Shown here: positions 37,444 through 52,400 of the stretch, piece after piece
Position numbering within the stretch: position 1 is the first letter of the stretch
Layout: each line of letters begins with the position of its first letter
Assembly: GCF_037975245.1 (NCBI RefSeq)
Contig: NC_092579.1
Location: forward strand, 23,605,166-23,669,165
Direction of reading: 5' to 3'
From: Apostichopus japonicus
Lineage: Eukaryota; Echinodermata; Holothuroidea; Aspidochirotida; Stichopodidae
Length of the DNA: 64,000 nt
Translations under genes and position numbers: made by a program
Notes under the pieces: generated by a model
Told to the model about the DNA's origin: nothing
Seen by the model: the letters and a program-made list of their open reading frames with translations, nothing else
Database searches by the model: none

Positions 37444-40400
37444 CTGTCAAAGAGGGAGCACATAAAAACAATGAAATTACAGCCAATTACAGAACATTTC
37501 CCTTAATTTCCATTTAACAACATAAAATAAAGTACAGTGTATAAATAATTGAATGACAATGTTAACAAGGACTCACAAATGAAATTCAAAGTATACTTTC
37601 ATTTCTATTATAATGTTGCAAGGTAAACCACATGACCGATACTATACGTTTTGTGACTGCTGACGCATGTATGGTCCGATCTGTACTGCTCAGACCAGGG
37701 GCGGTGATTTGTTTCAAATATTTGGGGGGGGGGACATTTGCTTGGGTGCAGGATTGTAGCAACTTTCATCCCCAAAATTGTTTGCGCGGTTCGTGATATT
37801 TTGTATATATGTTTATATGGTTACTGGTGCTACTGTATAGCCCTATTTTCCTATTTTATCACTAAACCAAATTTCATTACGGATGCGGTCTGCCTAGTTA
37901 ATTCATTTCGAAAAAAAGTAAAAACTATTTTTGGTCTGTGACGTTTTTTGGTGATATTGAGTAACAAATTGTGACACGGTTAGACAGGTGCACAGCGAGG
38001 AATTTGCCAAGGGAGGGGCGAAGATTGTAGGCAAACTATCTAAACGTAGCGCCACCATGGGTTGGCGCGAAGCGTAATAGAAATTTTGGCCGAAAATGCC
38101 TCCCAGATCATTGGAAATGGCACTTCCCAGGCCTTGTAAGTTGCATCTAAGCATTTTCTATTTGGAAACTACCAGCGATATCATACAAAAATATGCTCGA
38201 GGGGGGGGGGCGGACGGTCCCCATAGGCGTAGGAGGCGGGGACTGCAGCCCAAAAGTGTGAATGCCTTCATGATATGCACATTAACATGTTGAACGCGCG
38301 CAAAATAGTTTGGTTATATTTTTCGGGCAAGTCGTTACAGCCCCCAAATCAAATTAGGCTCCTACGCCTGTGGCGCTGCCGCCGCCAAATATGATTTGGA
38401 TAAATATTTTCACGCATTTTTATTTTCTATTTACAGCCACGCAAAAAAAAACTATGCCACCAAAAATTGGGTGGATATTAGATACTATATCCCCCCACCC
38501 AAAATATTGGGGGGAACATGTCCCCCCCAAGATCGCCGCCCATGGCTCAAACACCATTTCAAGATTACATTGATTCTGCAACACGAATCAGCCACGTGGA
38601 CCTACACATAAAGTTCATCCAAACTTTACTTTCGAGATCGTTGTGTTTGTAAGGTTTTTCTCTTTGACCTTTATTGACCTCCACAGAAAGCAACAGAGTT
38701 CTTATAATCACTAAGATGAATCTACTTTATACTAGGAATAAAGTGAATCAAAGTTTAACATTTGATGCTTTATTCAGAGGTTTTCAACCTTTGACCCCTG
38801 TTAATCGAAAATGACCTAAGCTTCCACCACTACACTATGACTATGGAGTGTTTCAACCACATAAAAGTTCAAATACATTAAAAGTATGGAGTTCATAACC
38901 TTTGGAGTTATTGCCAGCCGATGTTTAGAATTTGGCCTCTGATGACCTCAATTTGTTGTTTGACCTCTTAAGAAAAAAGGATTTTTCTGCTCACAATAGG
39001 TGTCACACACATTCATTCATGCACTACTTTAAACTAATCATCCATAACATATGGTACTGTTTATAAAAGAAACTTTAAAACAAAGATCGTTTCTATATTA
39101 ATTTGTTGGATTAAGTTTGAACAATCATACAGTTTTATTACATGTAAATAATCACCTCGTGTGGATGGATTCTGTGTTGCAAAACCTGTACTAATGATGC
39201 TACGTTGTTGTAAACAAGAAAACATGCCTAATAAGTACTGAATGTGGTCAAGATACACACAAGATTCTAAATCGCTAAAAGCACTTTAATATCCAATTAA
39301 GATAAATATCCAATTTAGATGACATAGTAGGATTAAGGATTGAAAATAGCTTGAAACTTTAATTTTTATTTTATCTGAGAATGATTTCTGTTATTTAAAT
39401 TAACACAATTTTCTATCCCACAACCCAACAGTCCAGTGCATTATTTCATATATTTTTAAAGCAGCAATATTTCCAAATACTCTGGTTCATTTCTCTTATG
39501 GGTTTGATAGAATTTATGGACTGTGCAGTCTTTTGGGCAATTTCGCCGGATTTCTCAGACTGTTGTCAGATGCCATTGACCAAACATTAAACCCAAATCC
39601 TATTTACCAAAGTTGGATCCACACTCAGTCGACCTTTTCTGGACAATTCTGACAAGTGACCATTGACAAACTATGATGAAATGTTCCACTCGTGATCCTG
39701 TGTAAACTACCAACCTCGATAACTATTTAACAGAGCCCTGTACCTTATGCTTAAGTTTTCACTTCATGATGGCTTCTCATTCCCCTGGCATGCGGTACAC
39801 ACACATTAAATGTCACATGCTTCGCAGTATTAACATTTCTAATAAACTGATTACATAAACAAATATATATATATAAACACAAACAGATTGACAAGGCTGC
39901 CAGCAACACATTTCCTTCAAACGAGGAATCAACAACTGTATAACATGTATGAACTCACCTTCCGCAGTGCGAGGCCCATTGCGACCATCGGGCTTAGCTG
40001 TACCACGCCCTTTAGCACAGTTGGATATTGCTTTCCCTGAAAAAATCGGATTATCAAATTGATCTAGTTGTATTCAGCTGTCTTACTGCTTTTTGCAAAC
40101 TTCACATTAAGAACAGCTCTTCATTGAAAACCACATTTTTATTATGTGAATACATGAAACTTGATTCCTGCATGGCCTATGTTTGATGCAGTGCTCCTTT
40201 CATTTCATTTCATTTATTTTTTCCATTTCCTCACAATGTTTATATAATAATAAGACGGTGAAGACAATACCATGCAAAGAAAATAATAAGTAATAAATCA
40301 TATAAAAGAAAAATGATGGAAATTACGGAGAGGAAATGGTGGAAGGGCCTGGAAGCCGTAGCTTGTACAAGAAGCCCACCAAAAAGTGTCAAGACACAGG

Positions 40401-43400
40401 AATAATGATAGTGTGTGTGAATTAGATCTAAGCAGTTAAGAACAGTACAGGTAAATTTGAAATTCAAATCTATGCCGGTATTCTTTAAACTATTCAATCA
40501 CAAATGCATCTACTTCTGATACAGAAATTTGATCTTAAAGTAGAGCTTTGCATTTGACCTGACATTGAACCTAAAGTTTCAAACCACATATAGAAGCAAA
40601 ACATAGGATGCTTTCATGTCTATCCTTTCAAGTTCTGCAAAATTGAAACTATGCAGTGTAGGACAATACATAGTTGGTTGCTAGGGGGTTTTAGTTGCCA
40701 TGGTACCACAAGTAGTTTGGTCATATCATCAGCTGATCTGAAGGTTATAGTACATCTACTTTGTGAGATATTATTGAAGAAGAGATCGTTTTAAGATGCA
40801 ACTGTTTTATGCACCTTGAGTTGGGTTTCCAAAATGTGTGATTCATTTGAGAAATCCAGCATGGTGGCCAGGTGGAACCTAAAATAAATACCACTGTTGA
40901 ACTATTTTGTGGAAAGAAATATTACTACAACTATTCAGTATTAATGTGATAGTACCTTGGTGTCCACAGAAACTGTGAGTGAGTCAACTGTAACCAACTC
41001 GAGTGAAGAGGGCATGGTGGAAAACTGTCTTGAATTTTAGGCTTTTAAATTGAGCTTAGCCCGGCTAACATTCTTTATTTATAGTGCTTGTGTATACAAG
41101 CGTGTACTGCAGTCATGCTGGGCTTAACATTAACCATAGACAGGAGCTACAAGCTAGTATAAATGTTATTAGGAATTCATTCACATGGTGCAGAGCAAAT
41201 AATAAACTTGTGTTACGTTTCCTTGCCATACCCAAGAATAGAAGTTATCATACCATCGGCCTGGTTACTTTCCTCGGATGGATGAACAGGAACAGTGCTG
41301 TTCTTCCTGTGCGCAGTTTGGTATATTAAGGCTGAAAATGTATAAGAAAAATGGTAAATTATCAAGTGGAAAATGGTGAATGCATCCTGTATCAAAATCA
41401 CACACTAGAGTCCAATTGACTTTGCCGCGCCTGTCGCTGGAAATCAGACTTGCTTTTAGTCGGTTGCGGTAAAGAGTTTAGTTACTGCAAAGTGATTATT
41501 TTAGCACGTATGGTACATGCGGTCAGGGAAAAAAAGTTGCTTCGGGTTTTTCGCAAAAGTATGAGTAAGAATGTTTGCCTAATCAGAAATGCAGTAGAAC
41601 TACTGAAGATTGTCACCAAACATTTTTAGGAGTATTTGGCGCCTTGATATCATCATTTTATTGCATTTGTTAAATCTTGAGCGCATTTTCAAACTGAACC
41701 ATTATGAAGCTCAACCGTTCTCTAGCCAGACTAACCTAATGTATGTAGAACTCACAATGAACAAAGCCTAATGTTATTGTTTTCACTTTCCAGTTTTCAC
41801 CTACGGTGAAACGGCCAAAGTAGTTCAAAAGTATATTGATTTGGTTTTTATATTAAGTCGAGACAATTAATCTTTCTTATCAATCGTTTAACATTATAAC
41901 AGGAGGTTTTGTTAGATGCAAGAAGCGAAGTGAAAAAAAATAATTACGTCGTCCCCCTAAGCTAACCGCAGGTATACTGTTTGATGTTAACTCCCAAAAC
42001 TGGATACTATATTGAACAGCATTAGTACAAACTCTTGGGACGTGCGATAACGTTACACGGTAGATTAGCGCACCTTCCCAGGCTATGAATAGCGTTGAAT
42101 CAAATCTACATTCTTCTCCCATTGTGGTTGTGGTGAATCAAAAGGGTGGGAAAATACAATCCTTTCACATGGTGCAGAGGAAATAATAAAGTTGTGTTAC
42201 GTTTCCTTGCCATACCCAAGAATAGAAGTTATCATACCTTCTGCCTGGTTACTTTCCTCCGATGGTTGGACAGGAACAGTGCTGTTCTTCTCACGAACGA
42301 AGGTAGTGGTAACCTTTGAGGCAACGGCTAAAAATGTATATCAAAAAAATTATGAATTGGCAAGTGGCATATGGTGAATGAATCCTGTTTTAATATTCTT
42401 CTATCACTTAGTAAGGCAAGGGGAAAAGGAATGGGAGGGGGAAAGGAGTTGTAAGGGTTCTGGAGGACTACAGATGATGCAGGGAAGGCCCAGAGGCTTT
42501 GTGATTCCTTAAATCTTAAGAACCTCAGAAAGTTACACATTTTCTTAAATCCATTCTGAAATATTTCTATAGCTATTCAGTATTGTTGTTATAGTACATT
42601 GGTATCCACAGAGACTTCACAAGGTGAACTTCTTTAAAATACAGTTCGTCAAATTAGGAGCTGTTTCCTTATTGAAAGAGACTGCCAACGCCAATTGACC
42701 GCCACCAAAACACTGGCAAACGGGAAGTCACCGAGGGGTTTCTACTAGGGTTGGGCGATATTTGCTTTTTAATGTCACGATAAATAGTTCACAAATTATC
42801 GCGATATTTCGATAATTACGATAATTTTTTCTTGTTGTTTCTTGTGTGTTCGCGAACACACTAAAAACAACTGCCTTTTTCCCACCGGTGTTTTCGCGCA
42901 GCAAACACACCGAGCATAATGGCGTGGGGTTCAGGGGCCCGCCTTAGAGCCCCATTGGGGTCAAGGGGTGGAACCCCTTGTGGGGGTCCAGGGGGCGAAG
43001 GACCCCAGAAAGTTAAGTATTTTTGCGTGTCTGGCGATAAAAAAATCGCAATTGAGGATTCAAAATACTGACTAACTTTATGAATTTAAATTGTCACGAA
43101 ACTGATGAAAGTTTTAAAATGACAAGTTAGAGTAGCTATATAATGTGATAAAATGAAAAGAGAATTAATCTGTCTTACAATCTTTATAAAGTTTAACTTA
43201 CAAAACTGTCGATATTATGAAACAAACTACGTTCGGCAAAGCCCCGTTTCTAGACTGCCTAACAATCAGTTTACAACTGCAGTGTTTAACCGTACTTAAA
43301 TATCACGGTAGGCTGCATGTGCTTCCAATTTTCCCAGGTACCTTACCAAACAAGTTACAACCCCCCTGTCTAACACCTGTTTGTTAACATTTTTGGCACG

Positions 43401-46400
43401 GTTCCAAAAAACTTTTCATGGAGTAAACTTTTTTGGCTCCACTCTAGAATTAATTAGGTCAGTCAGTAAAGGATCTGTAAAGTTATGCGAAATATTATCT
43501 TAGACGTTAAAGGAAAGTAGGTAAATATCCCTGTAACATTAAGGTAAGTAAAACACACCTCAAGCCAACCGACTCCTCCGCATGAACAAAACAATCTATT
43601 CCCCATGATACACGAGGCACAGTCTATACCATACAGACATAGCACGATATCAAGGCCCCAGTAGCTACAGTATGGCCATCTTTATGAAATTAAACCCTGT
43701 AATTCCATGTTTTAGGCCACCAGGCGTGATTAACTTAATGCTAAATATTGTTTCCATGTCCTTGTAGAAATCGTCAACTTCGCAAAATACAATTAGTTGT
43801 GTTTTTGTTACGTGAGATCCGTAACCGACGAAGTGGTTAGGCTATTTACTATACACTTAGCTATGGTAGGATATTATCATTATTATTTTTTAGGGAAATT
43901 CTAGAAAATACTTTCTTTTCCCCCCGCTTTACACCAGATGTGGTCTTCTGGTTTATTCATAAATGGGTGTACTAGAGCCTTGTTTACATGACACTTGTTG
44001 CATTTAGCACGATATGCCACTTTCGCGTGAATTTTTCGAAAGTATTTTGCTCGATCTTTCGTAAAATTAGAAAGGTGTACCAACTTACTTTTCGTACACA
44101 ATTGGTAATTTCTCTACTGATTTTCAGAGTTTTGTTCTCTATACAGTCAATGTTGTAAAGGACGGGTTTTTTACGAAGTGCAAAAGTCAGTAAATGAAGT
44201 TGATAAACTTTATTTCTTTTCAACTTTCTTAACCATGGAATGCTAGAATAACATTTGCACATAAAATGGAGACTTTTTTTCTACATTTATTTCAAATTTC
44301 TTTCACAAGAAATTATCGTCATTTGTTCAAACCTCAAAAAATATCGTCTTGAAAAAAAATTATTGCGATAATAATAATTTTCGATATATCGCCCAACCCT
44401 ACACACCAAGTATGACATCAATCCATTCTAAACTGATCAACTAGCATGTTTCCAAAAGTTTTCAGGTTGACTGTAAATGACCTTTGACCTTGACCAAAAG
44501 GAGTTGCAACCCACAACTCATTAAAGGGTCTTAACCTGCCCAAAGTATGAGATTCATTAAAGATGTTCTAAGAGAGTTAGAATAGAGAACAATCCTGTCT
44601 ATTCATGCTATGAAGGCATATTGATGACAAGTAGAAGTTCAAACTTAATTTTAACAATTCAAAGGGCTTCTGTTCATTGTATGGACTTGTATCCCGTACA
44701 TACCACGCACACACACACACGCACGCACAGACATGTTTGTTTTACATTCAGATCGAGGACCGCATTGTATTTTCCATTTTTCAAATCTTTGTACCCTAAC
44801 CTTAACAATACCCCATACAATAGAATTCTTCTGAGGACGTGGTGATTTTTTAGAAATCACAACCGAGGACCTGAAATTCTTTTGTTCAAGTCCTCGGTCA
44901 GAATACAAAACAAATGCACAAAATTAACATACTTGTGTATCCATGACAAACACAGCATGAAATTACCCAAATGAATAGAGAAACAAAAACAATTCCAAAT
45001 TTATAAAAAAATCTGATTTAAATCAAATAAATCCATTCAAAATTTGTGATCAACTTTATAGTATTTAAATATCTTGTTGGCTGTATGAAAATGCGAAATA
45101 TTCCACATAAAAGCAGCATCCTGATACTCAAAAGCTGAAGTTTGCAGAGGTGTCAGACTATTTGCAAAGTGATTATTTTAGCATGTATGGTACATGCGGT
45201 CAGGGAAAAAAAGTTGCTTCAGGTTTTTCGCAAGAGTATGAGTAAGAATGTTTGCCTAATCACAAAATGCAGTAGGACTACTGAAGACTGTCGCCAAACA
45301 TTTTTAGGAGTATTTGGCGCCTTGATATCATCATTTTATTGCATTTGTTAAATCTTGGGCGCATTTTCAAACTGAACCATTATGAAGCTCAACCGTTATC
45401 TAGCCAGACTAACCGAATGTACGCACCGGCGGATCCAGGACTTTTGTTTGGGAGGGGCCAAAGTGGCATTAGAGTGATATGGGGGAGGGGTCTAAGGGGA
45501 GGGGGTTACCCCCTCCCCTTCGGAAAATTTTCTATTGCTGAATGCCCTCAGATGCAATTTGGTGCGACAAAAGTATACACTGGTGATGTTAATTTACTTC
45601 TAAAAAAAATGTTTCCCAGGTGTAATTTTCTAAAATATTTATAAAACAAAGTTGGGATCATCTTTCTCAAGAAATTTTATTTCTCATAGGTTATAAATTT
45701 CTTACAACCAGCCTGTAACTGCAAAATGGTGTTAAACTGTAAATCCTCATGCTCATACATTTACATAGCTCCCAACTCTTGAGAAGGCAAATGCTGGTCC
45801 ATGCCACGAATCGCTGTCCTGGGGGAGGGGTATAAGGGGAGGGGGTGTCCCCCTCCCCTTTTGAATTTTTTTTTGAATCCTGGTGATGCCTACATGTAAA
45901 ATGGTGGCACTTAGAAAGGCTTTTGTCACCCAAAATTTTCTGAGAAATATGCATTTTTTTGTGTGTAACATCAATAAATTGAATAGTAGGTGATAATTCA
46001 TTCTTTCCAGTGGCATGAAAATGTTCGCTGCTCGCCCAAATTAAAAGAATTATAGGCTAATTTGAGGTTCAAATGATGCTGTAAAGGAGGTTTTATACTC
46101 TATTATGCTAAATGCTAAAGAAATGATGGTTGCTAAGTCAAAATTTGATGCACATTTTTTTATGTATACTTGACAATTACAATGCGGTTTTTTCGGACGC
46201 TTGTGCGGGTCAGCGGGTTTGGGTGTTAGAATGCGGGTCTAATTCCCGCGAATTGCGGGTCAGTTGGGAGCTCTGCATTTAATTTTAAACCAGAAAATGA
46301 AAAGGTTTAGACTAGTCTACCACTGCTATTCCTCTCGTTTTTTTTAATTTCCAATCATATGATTTAGCGGATGTTCGGAAACACTTTTTGGCTCACCTTT

Positions 46401-49400
46401 GGGGGGGGCCATGGCCCCCCTTGGCCCCCCCTTGGATCCGCCAGTGAATGTACGTACAACTCACAATTAACAAATCCTAATGTTATTGTTTTCACTTTCC
46501 AGTTTTCACCTACGGTGAAATGACCAAAGTGGTTCAAAAGTATGTTGATTTGCTTTTTATATTAAGTCGAGACAATTAATCTTTCTTATCAATCGTTTAA
46601 CATGATAACAGGAGGTTTTGTTAGATGCAAGAAGCGAAGTGAAAAAACATAATTACGTCGTCCCCTAAGCTAACCGCGGGTATACTGTTTGATGTTAACT
46701 CCCAAAACTGGATACTATATTGAACAGCATTAGTACAAACTCTTGGGACGTGCGATAACGTTACACGGTAGATTAGCGCACCTTCCCAGGCTATGAATAG
46801 CGTTGAATCGAATCTACATTCTTCTCCCATTGTGGTTGTGGTGAATCAAAAGGGCGGGAGCATACAATCCTTTCACATGGTGCAGAGGAAATAATAAACT
46901 TGTGTTACCTTTCCTTGCCATACCCAAGAATACAAGTAATCATACCTTCTGCCTGGTTACTTTCCGCCAATGGAGGGACAGGACCAGTGCTGTTGTTCTC
47001 ACCAACGAAGGTAGCATTTGAGTCAACGGCTAAAAATGTACAAGAAAAATTATGAATTGTCAAGTGGAATACGGTGAATGAATCCTGTTCAAAAATTCTT
47101 CTATCACTAAGTAAGGGGAGGGGTATGGGAGGGGGAATGGGTATAGAAAGAGTGGGGAGGGTTCTGGAGGACTACAGATGATGCAGAGAGGGCCCAGAGG
47201 CTTTGTGATTCCTTAAATCTTAAGAACTTCAGAAAGTTACACATTTTCTTAAATCCATTCTGGAATATTTCTATAGCTATTCAGTATTGTTGTTATAGTA
47301 CATTGGTATCCACAGAGACTTCACAAGGTGAACTACTTAAAATACAGTTCGTCAAATTAGGAGCTGTTTCCTTATTGAAAGAGACAATCAAAACACTGGC
47401 AAACGGGAAGTCACTGAGGAGTTTCTACACACCAACTATGACAATAATTCATTCTAAACCCATTGACTAGTGGTTTGCAAAAGATTGCAGGTTGACTTTA
47501 AATGACCTTTGACCTTGACCAAAAGGAGTTGCAGCCCACAACTCATTAAAGGGTCTTCACCTTTCCCAAAGTATGAGATTCATTAAAGATGTTCTAAGAG
47601 AGTTAGAATAGAGAACAATCCTGTCTATTCATGCTATGAAGGCATGTTGATGACAAGTAGAAGTTCAAACTTAATTTTAACAATTCAAAGGGCTTCTGTT
47701 CATTGTATGGACTTGTATCCCGTACATACCACGCACACACACACGCACGCACACGCATGTTTGTATTACATTCAGACCGAGGACCCCATTGTATTTTCCA
47801 TTTTTCAAATCTTCGTACCCTAACCTTAACAATACCCCATACAATAGAATTCTTCTGAGGACGTGGTGATTCTTTAGAAATCACAACCGAGGACATGGAA
47901 TTCTTTTCTTCAAGTCCTCGGTTAGAAAACAAAACAAACGCACACATGCACACACACCATCAATATCCCATAGATTTCTCTTTGCCTCCTGCAAGGAATC
48001 GACAAAGGAAAGGTACTGTAGAGATAGCTATCAATCCCGGACAACCACATGTAGCATACCTGCATAGATGACTGTGACACGTGTGTCAACTGTCACACCT
48101 GGACTGCCTGTGCAACCACCTGCGAAAAAGAAAAGTCAGTTATTGCAAAGTTGATGTCAAGTTTTATTCGATAGAAGGCTGCTCATTGAATATAAAACTA
48201 GAGCAGCAATCCAGCAGAGTTTCAATGCTGTTGAGCTGCTACATTGGATCGTAAATAGGTTAAATACAGTTAAATTCTAAGTATAAATGTTGGTGGGTGT
48301 GAAATTCTTAAGGTAATTAAGGTACTAGATGGAAATATTGTCATGTGATCCCAGCTCAAATTCCACCAGCAGATATTCTTTCATATGGATGGTTACCTTT
48401 ATGAACATGGAGTGACACGTTCATGATGTTGCTTGGATATTTCAGTTAATGATCATTTACTACTGACCTCAAATGATCTTCTATGGCCATGACTTAAAAG
48501 CATATAGTTTTCTTGCACTCATCATGAAGCATTCATACACCAAGTATGACATTTATCCAACTTGAGAGATCATGGTACGTGTTTTCAAGGATTTAACATT
48601 TAAACCTATATTCTGACAACTACTAAACATTTGATCAACATTTCTGTGATTATGAATGGAGTTGAATCTCCTTGCTTTTAACTAATAATCTGATATAGCT
48701 CCATCAAAATGTGTCTGTTTATGAGTTACTGGTGATTGTCTTCAACTATCTTCAACTAATTTATAAAATCCCTTTTGTAGTTATTTTACTTGCCTTTCTT
48801 TTTCCAGATTATAATAACTACAACAATTATAACAACTGCTACACCTAGTATGATCCACAGAGGCACTTGCCAAAGGCTGGTAGCCACTGTAGGAGCCACA
48901 GAAGGGGCTGCTGTAGAAACTTCTCCAGTGGTTGCATCTACTGGATAATACTCTGATCCTGTGGAGATAAAATAAAAGGTGTCTATTGTTTGGCAGATTA
49001 TAACCACATAACCCAATCAGAGTTTAGCGATTCTGTGCCACATAATTGCTGCATGAGAACAGTTTGGGCAAGAATTGGATGCAAGATTTTGATTAACTTC
49101 GACTAAAACAAGGTTTTTGAACTAATTGTGGGACACGCATGCAGGCCCAATATGACGTTCATGCATTCACACAGTCTTAAGTCTGGAGTAAGCATCTTCA
49201 GTTTTGACCTAGCTGTTGAAAGACCTTTCCTGACCTCAAATGACTGCAGCAAAATGTTTCTATAGCTTCCATTTATTAAGAGTATAGAAACTTTTCACAG
49301 CATGGTATAAGCTGCATAGGAAGTCAGTGCTTGTCTTGCATAACCATAGGAAGGATATTTTTGGCTGTCTTTCTCCGATGTGAGTTTGATAACAAAACAG

Positions 49401-52400
49401 AATGCATTCTGATTAACTGGAACAATTTTTGTAATCTAAGAATCAACCAAAACAAATCTGTTTGTAGTCATGAAACCAGTCAACCATGCAGTCTAACACT
49501 ATATGTGATCCACATATTAGAGGGATAGTCCAGTGGCAGGCAATGCAAAACATATATTGAGGTGAAAATTTGTTTACACTATTAGTTGAAACACCGTCTC
49601 AATACCTTGTTCCTCCCACTCTAGATAATGGTCGCTCGAATGTAAACTATTTAACAATGTAAACCCTTCCTTACCCCTTTCAAAGCCAGTCGACCCTCCA
49701 AAAGTGTTGCTAACAACAGGGGAAGAGGTGGTGGAGGCATCTGGAGTCACAGAGCGGGCAGCTACAAACGGTTCTCCAGCTGTCGTTGCTTCTACTGGAT
49801 AAAACTGTGATCCTGTGCAAGATATAATACACAGTAGCTATGGTTTCAAAAATGATAACCACAAAACCAACAGACTTAGTAAATGCCTGTCACCTGCTAC
49901 ATTGCAAACAGTTAATGCAAAATTTGTACACAAGATTTTTATTAAAGCTTTGATCACTGATCATGGCTACAAATGAACAGCAAGATTCTCCCACTAATAT
50001 GCATTGTCACACACAACATATTAAGTTTCTCCACACTTTAATTGTGAAAGTTATTATGTTTAGTTCGCATATTTTGACCTCTGTTGAGATTTCACCTCCA
50101 GCAAAGATAATAGGGTTTACTCCTTCCAATCACTGTCAGACTTTCGAAAAAGCTCTATTTTGACAATAAATTTAATGAGAGCAGAAATAACACAAACCAT
50201 ACATGGCGTACTATTTATGAAATGTTGCACAATAACCGTAAAGAATCATCATATCCTGCTGTTTTCAAAGATGGTGACCAAGAAACCAGTGATGAAAATA
50301 TCATTGCAAATAACTTCAACAATTTCTATGTAAATCTTGGACCATCGCTTGCTAGTAAAATAAAAAACAAAGGTAAATCACATAAAACCATTCATGATAA
50401 CAATAGTCATTCAATATTCACATTCCCAGTCACTGAAGAAGAACTAATTAAAATTGCAACTTCCAACTTGAAACCCAATAAAGCAGCAGGATATGATGAT
50501 TTCAAACCTGGTATTATAAAAAATGTTATTCCTTTTATTGCTAAGCCTTTGACCCATATATGTAATTTATCATTTAACACTGGCATATTCCCAGATAAAC
50601 TTAAAACGGCAAAGGTTATACCAATCTATAAAAAGGGAGATTCAAATGTATATGAGAGTTATCGACCGATTTCATTGCTTCCTGTTTTTCTAAAATCATA
50701 GAACGACTTATGTTCAATCGCATATTTAATTTTCTTAACCAATATAATATTCTCTGTAAAGAACAGTACGGCTTTCGACCCGAACATTCTACTGAACTGG
50801 CTTTGGCAGATGCACTTAACAGTTTACATACTAGTCTTAATAATGGCAAAAATTGCATTGGTGTATTCCTCGACCTTTCGAAGGCGTTTGACACGATCGA
50901 TCATACCATCCTTATCAATAAATTATTTTCATACGGCATTAGAGGAACTACTCTCAACTGGCTTGAAAGCTATATTTCGAACAGATATCAGTATACCTTG
51001 TATAAAAACTCTAGATCCGATCTTGCTAAAATTCGTTGCGGCGTTCCACAGGGTTCAGTCTTAGGTCCTTTGTTATTTATTCTATATATTAACGATATTT
51101 GTCATGTCTCCAAACTAGCCAAAATCATTCTCTTTGCTGATGACACCAGTATTTTCTTCGAGAGCGACGACATAATCACATTATCTTCCAACGTGTCAAA
51201 TGAATTAAATAAATTCTGTAATTGGTTTTCAGCCAACAAATTATCACTAAATGTACAAAAAAGTAATTACACTGTCTTTAATACTCGTAATACACTTATT
51301 TGGAATAAAGATATATGTATGGATGGGAAAATAATTAAGAAAGTTTATACTACTAAGTTTTTAGGTGTAAATATTGATTGTAAACTTAGCTGGCGCAACC
51401 ATATTTCAACTATTTGCAGTATAATTGCACGGAATGTTGGCATATTATCTAAGTTGAAATATTATCTATCGGAAAACATACTCAGAACACTATACCAGAC
51501 CCTGATTGTCCCGCATCTCACTTATTGTTCCATTATTTGGTCTGGTACATACAACATCAACCTTAACAATCTTATAATACTCCAAAAGGCAGCCATTCGC
51601 CACATAACACACTCAGCCCCACGTGAGCACACCAGTCCCCTATTTAAGAAACTCAACTTACTAAAATTGCACGATCTCATTAAAGTTAAGCTTGCATTAT
51701 TTGCCTACAAGACCTGGAATGGATTACTAACCAGCTGCCTTTGACAATTTTTTAACCAGTAACAGAGATGTACATAATCATAACACGAGGCATGCTAATC
51801 ATGCCCACTATAATCTCTACAATACCACCATTGGAACTTTAAGCCTACAAAACCGTGCAACAAAAACATGGAATCTTCTAATGAACGATTTAAAGAGTAA
51901 AAAGTCAGTCACATCCTTTAAGAAGTGGTTTTGTAAGGAAATAATAGCTAGTTACTGACTAAAACTAAATTATACCTGTATGTAATTACTATAAACATAT
52001 ATTGAACATTTAATTTGTACTTATATCTATGTATGTATTCTTACACATATATATATTTTGTTTTTTCTTTTCTTTTCTTTTCTTTCTTCAGGGAGTCTTC
52101 CACATTGTTAAGCTTTTAAGCTTTATGGAAGACTTCCTCCACTTTGTACTTTTGTGGCAAACAAATAAAAAATAAAAAAATAAAAAATAAAAAAAAGGTG
52201 AATCAATACAGCATGGTTCTACAGTGTCTTAAAAGTTACAAACATTTTTTAGCATGTCATTAACTCTTGTTAGAATTCATTAAATTTTCTTAGCATGCCA
52301 TCGGCTGTACCTCCCCCCTCCCCCCCCACACTCCCAGCTTAAAATGGCCCTCAGAATACACTTTGTATTTATTAGAAGACTTTGTATTTCCTAGAAGACA

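Larger units (their letters stand above)
41492..47960. repeat. tandem segmental duplication carrying one exon per unit
   Basis: Unit 1 (about 41492-42745 plus 44402-44910) and unit 2 (about 45158-45423 plus 46455-47960) match closely along their length. Each holds one tail exon (6 and 5) and the same intron words. Each was later interrupted by a different DNA element (42746-44401; 45424-46446). The short stretch 41160-41400 around exon 7 also matches 42150-42400. Confidence 0.85.
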
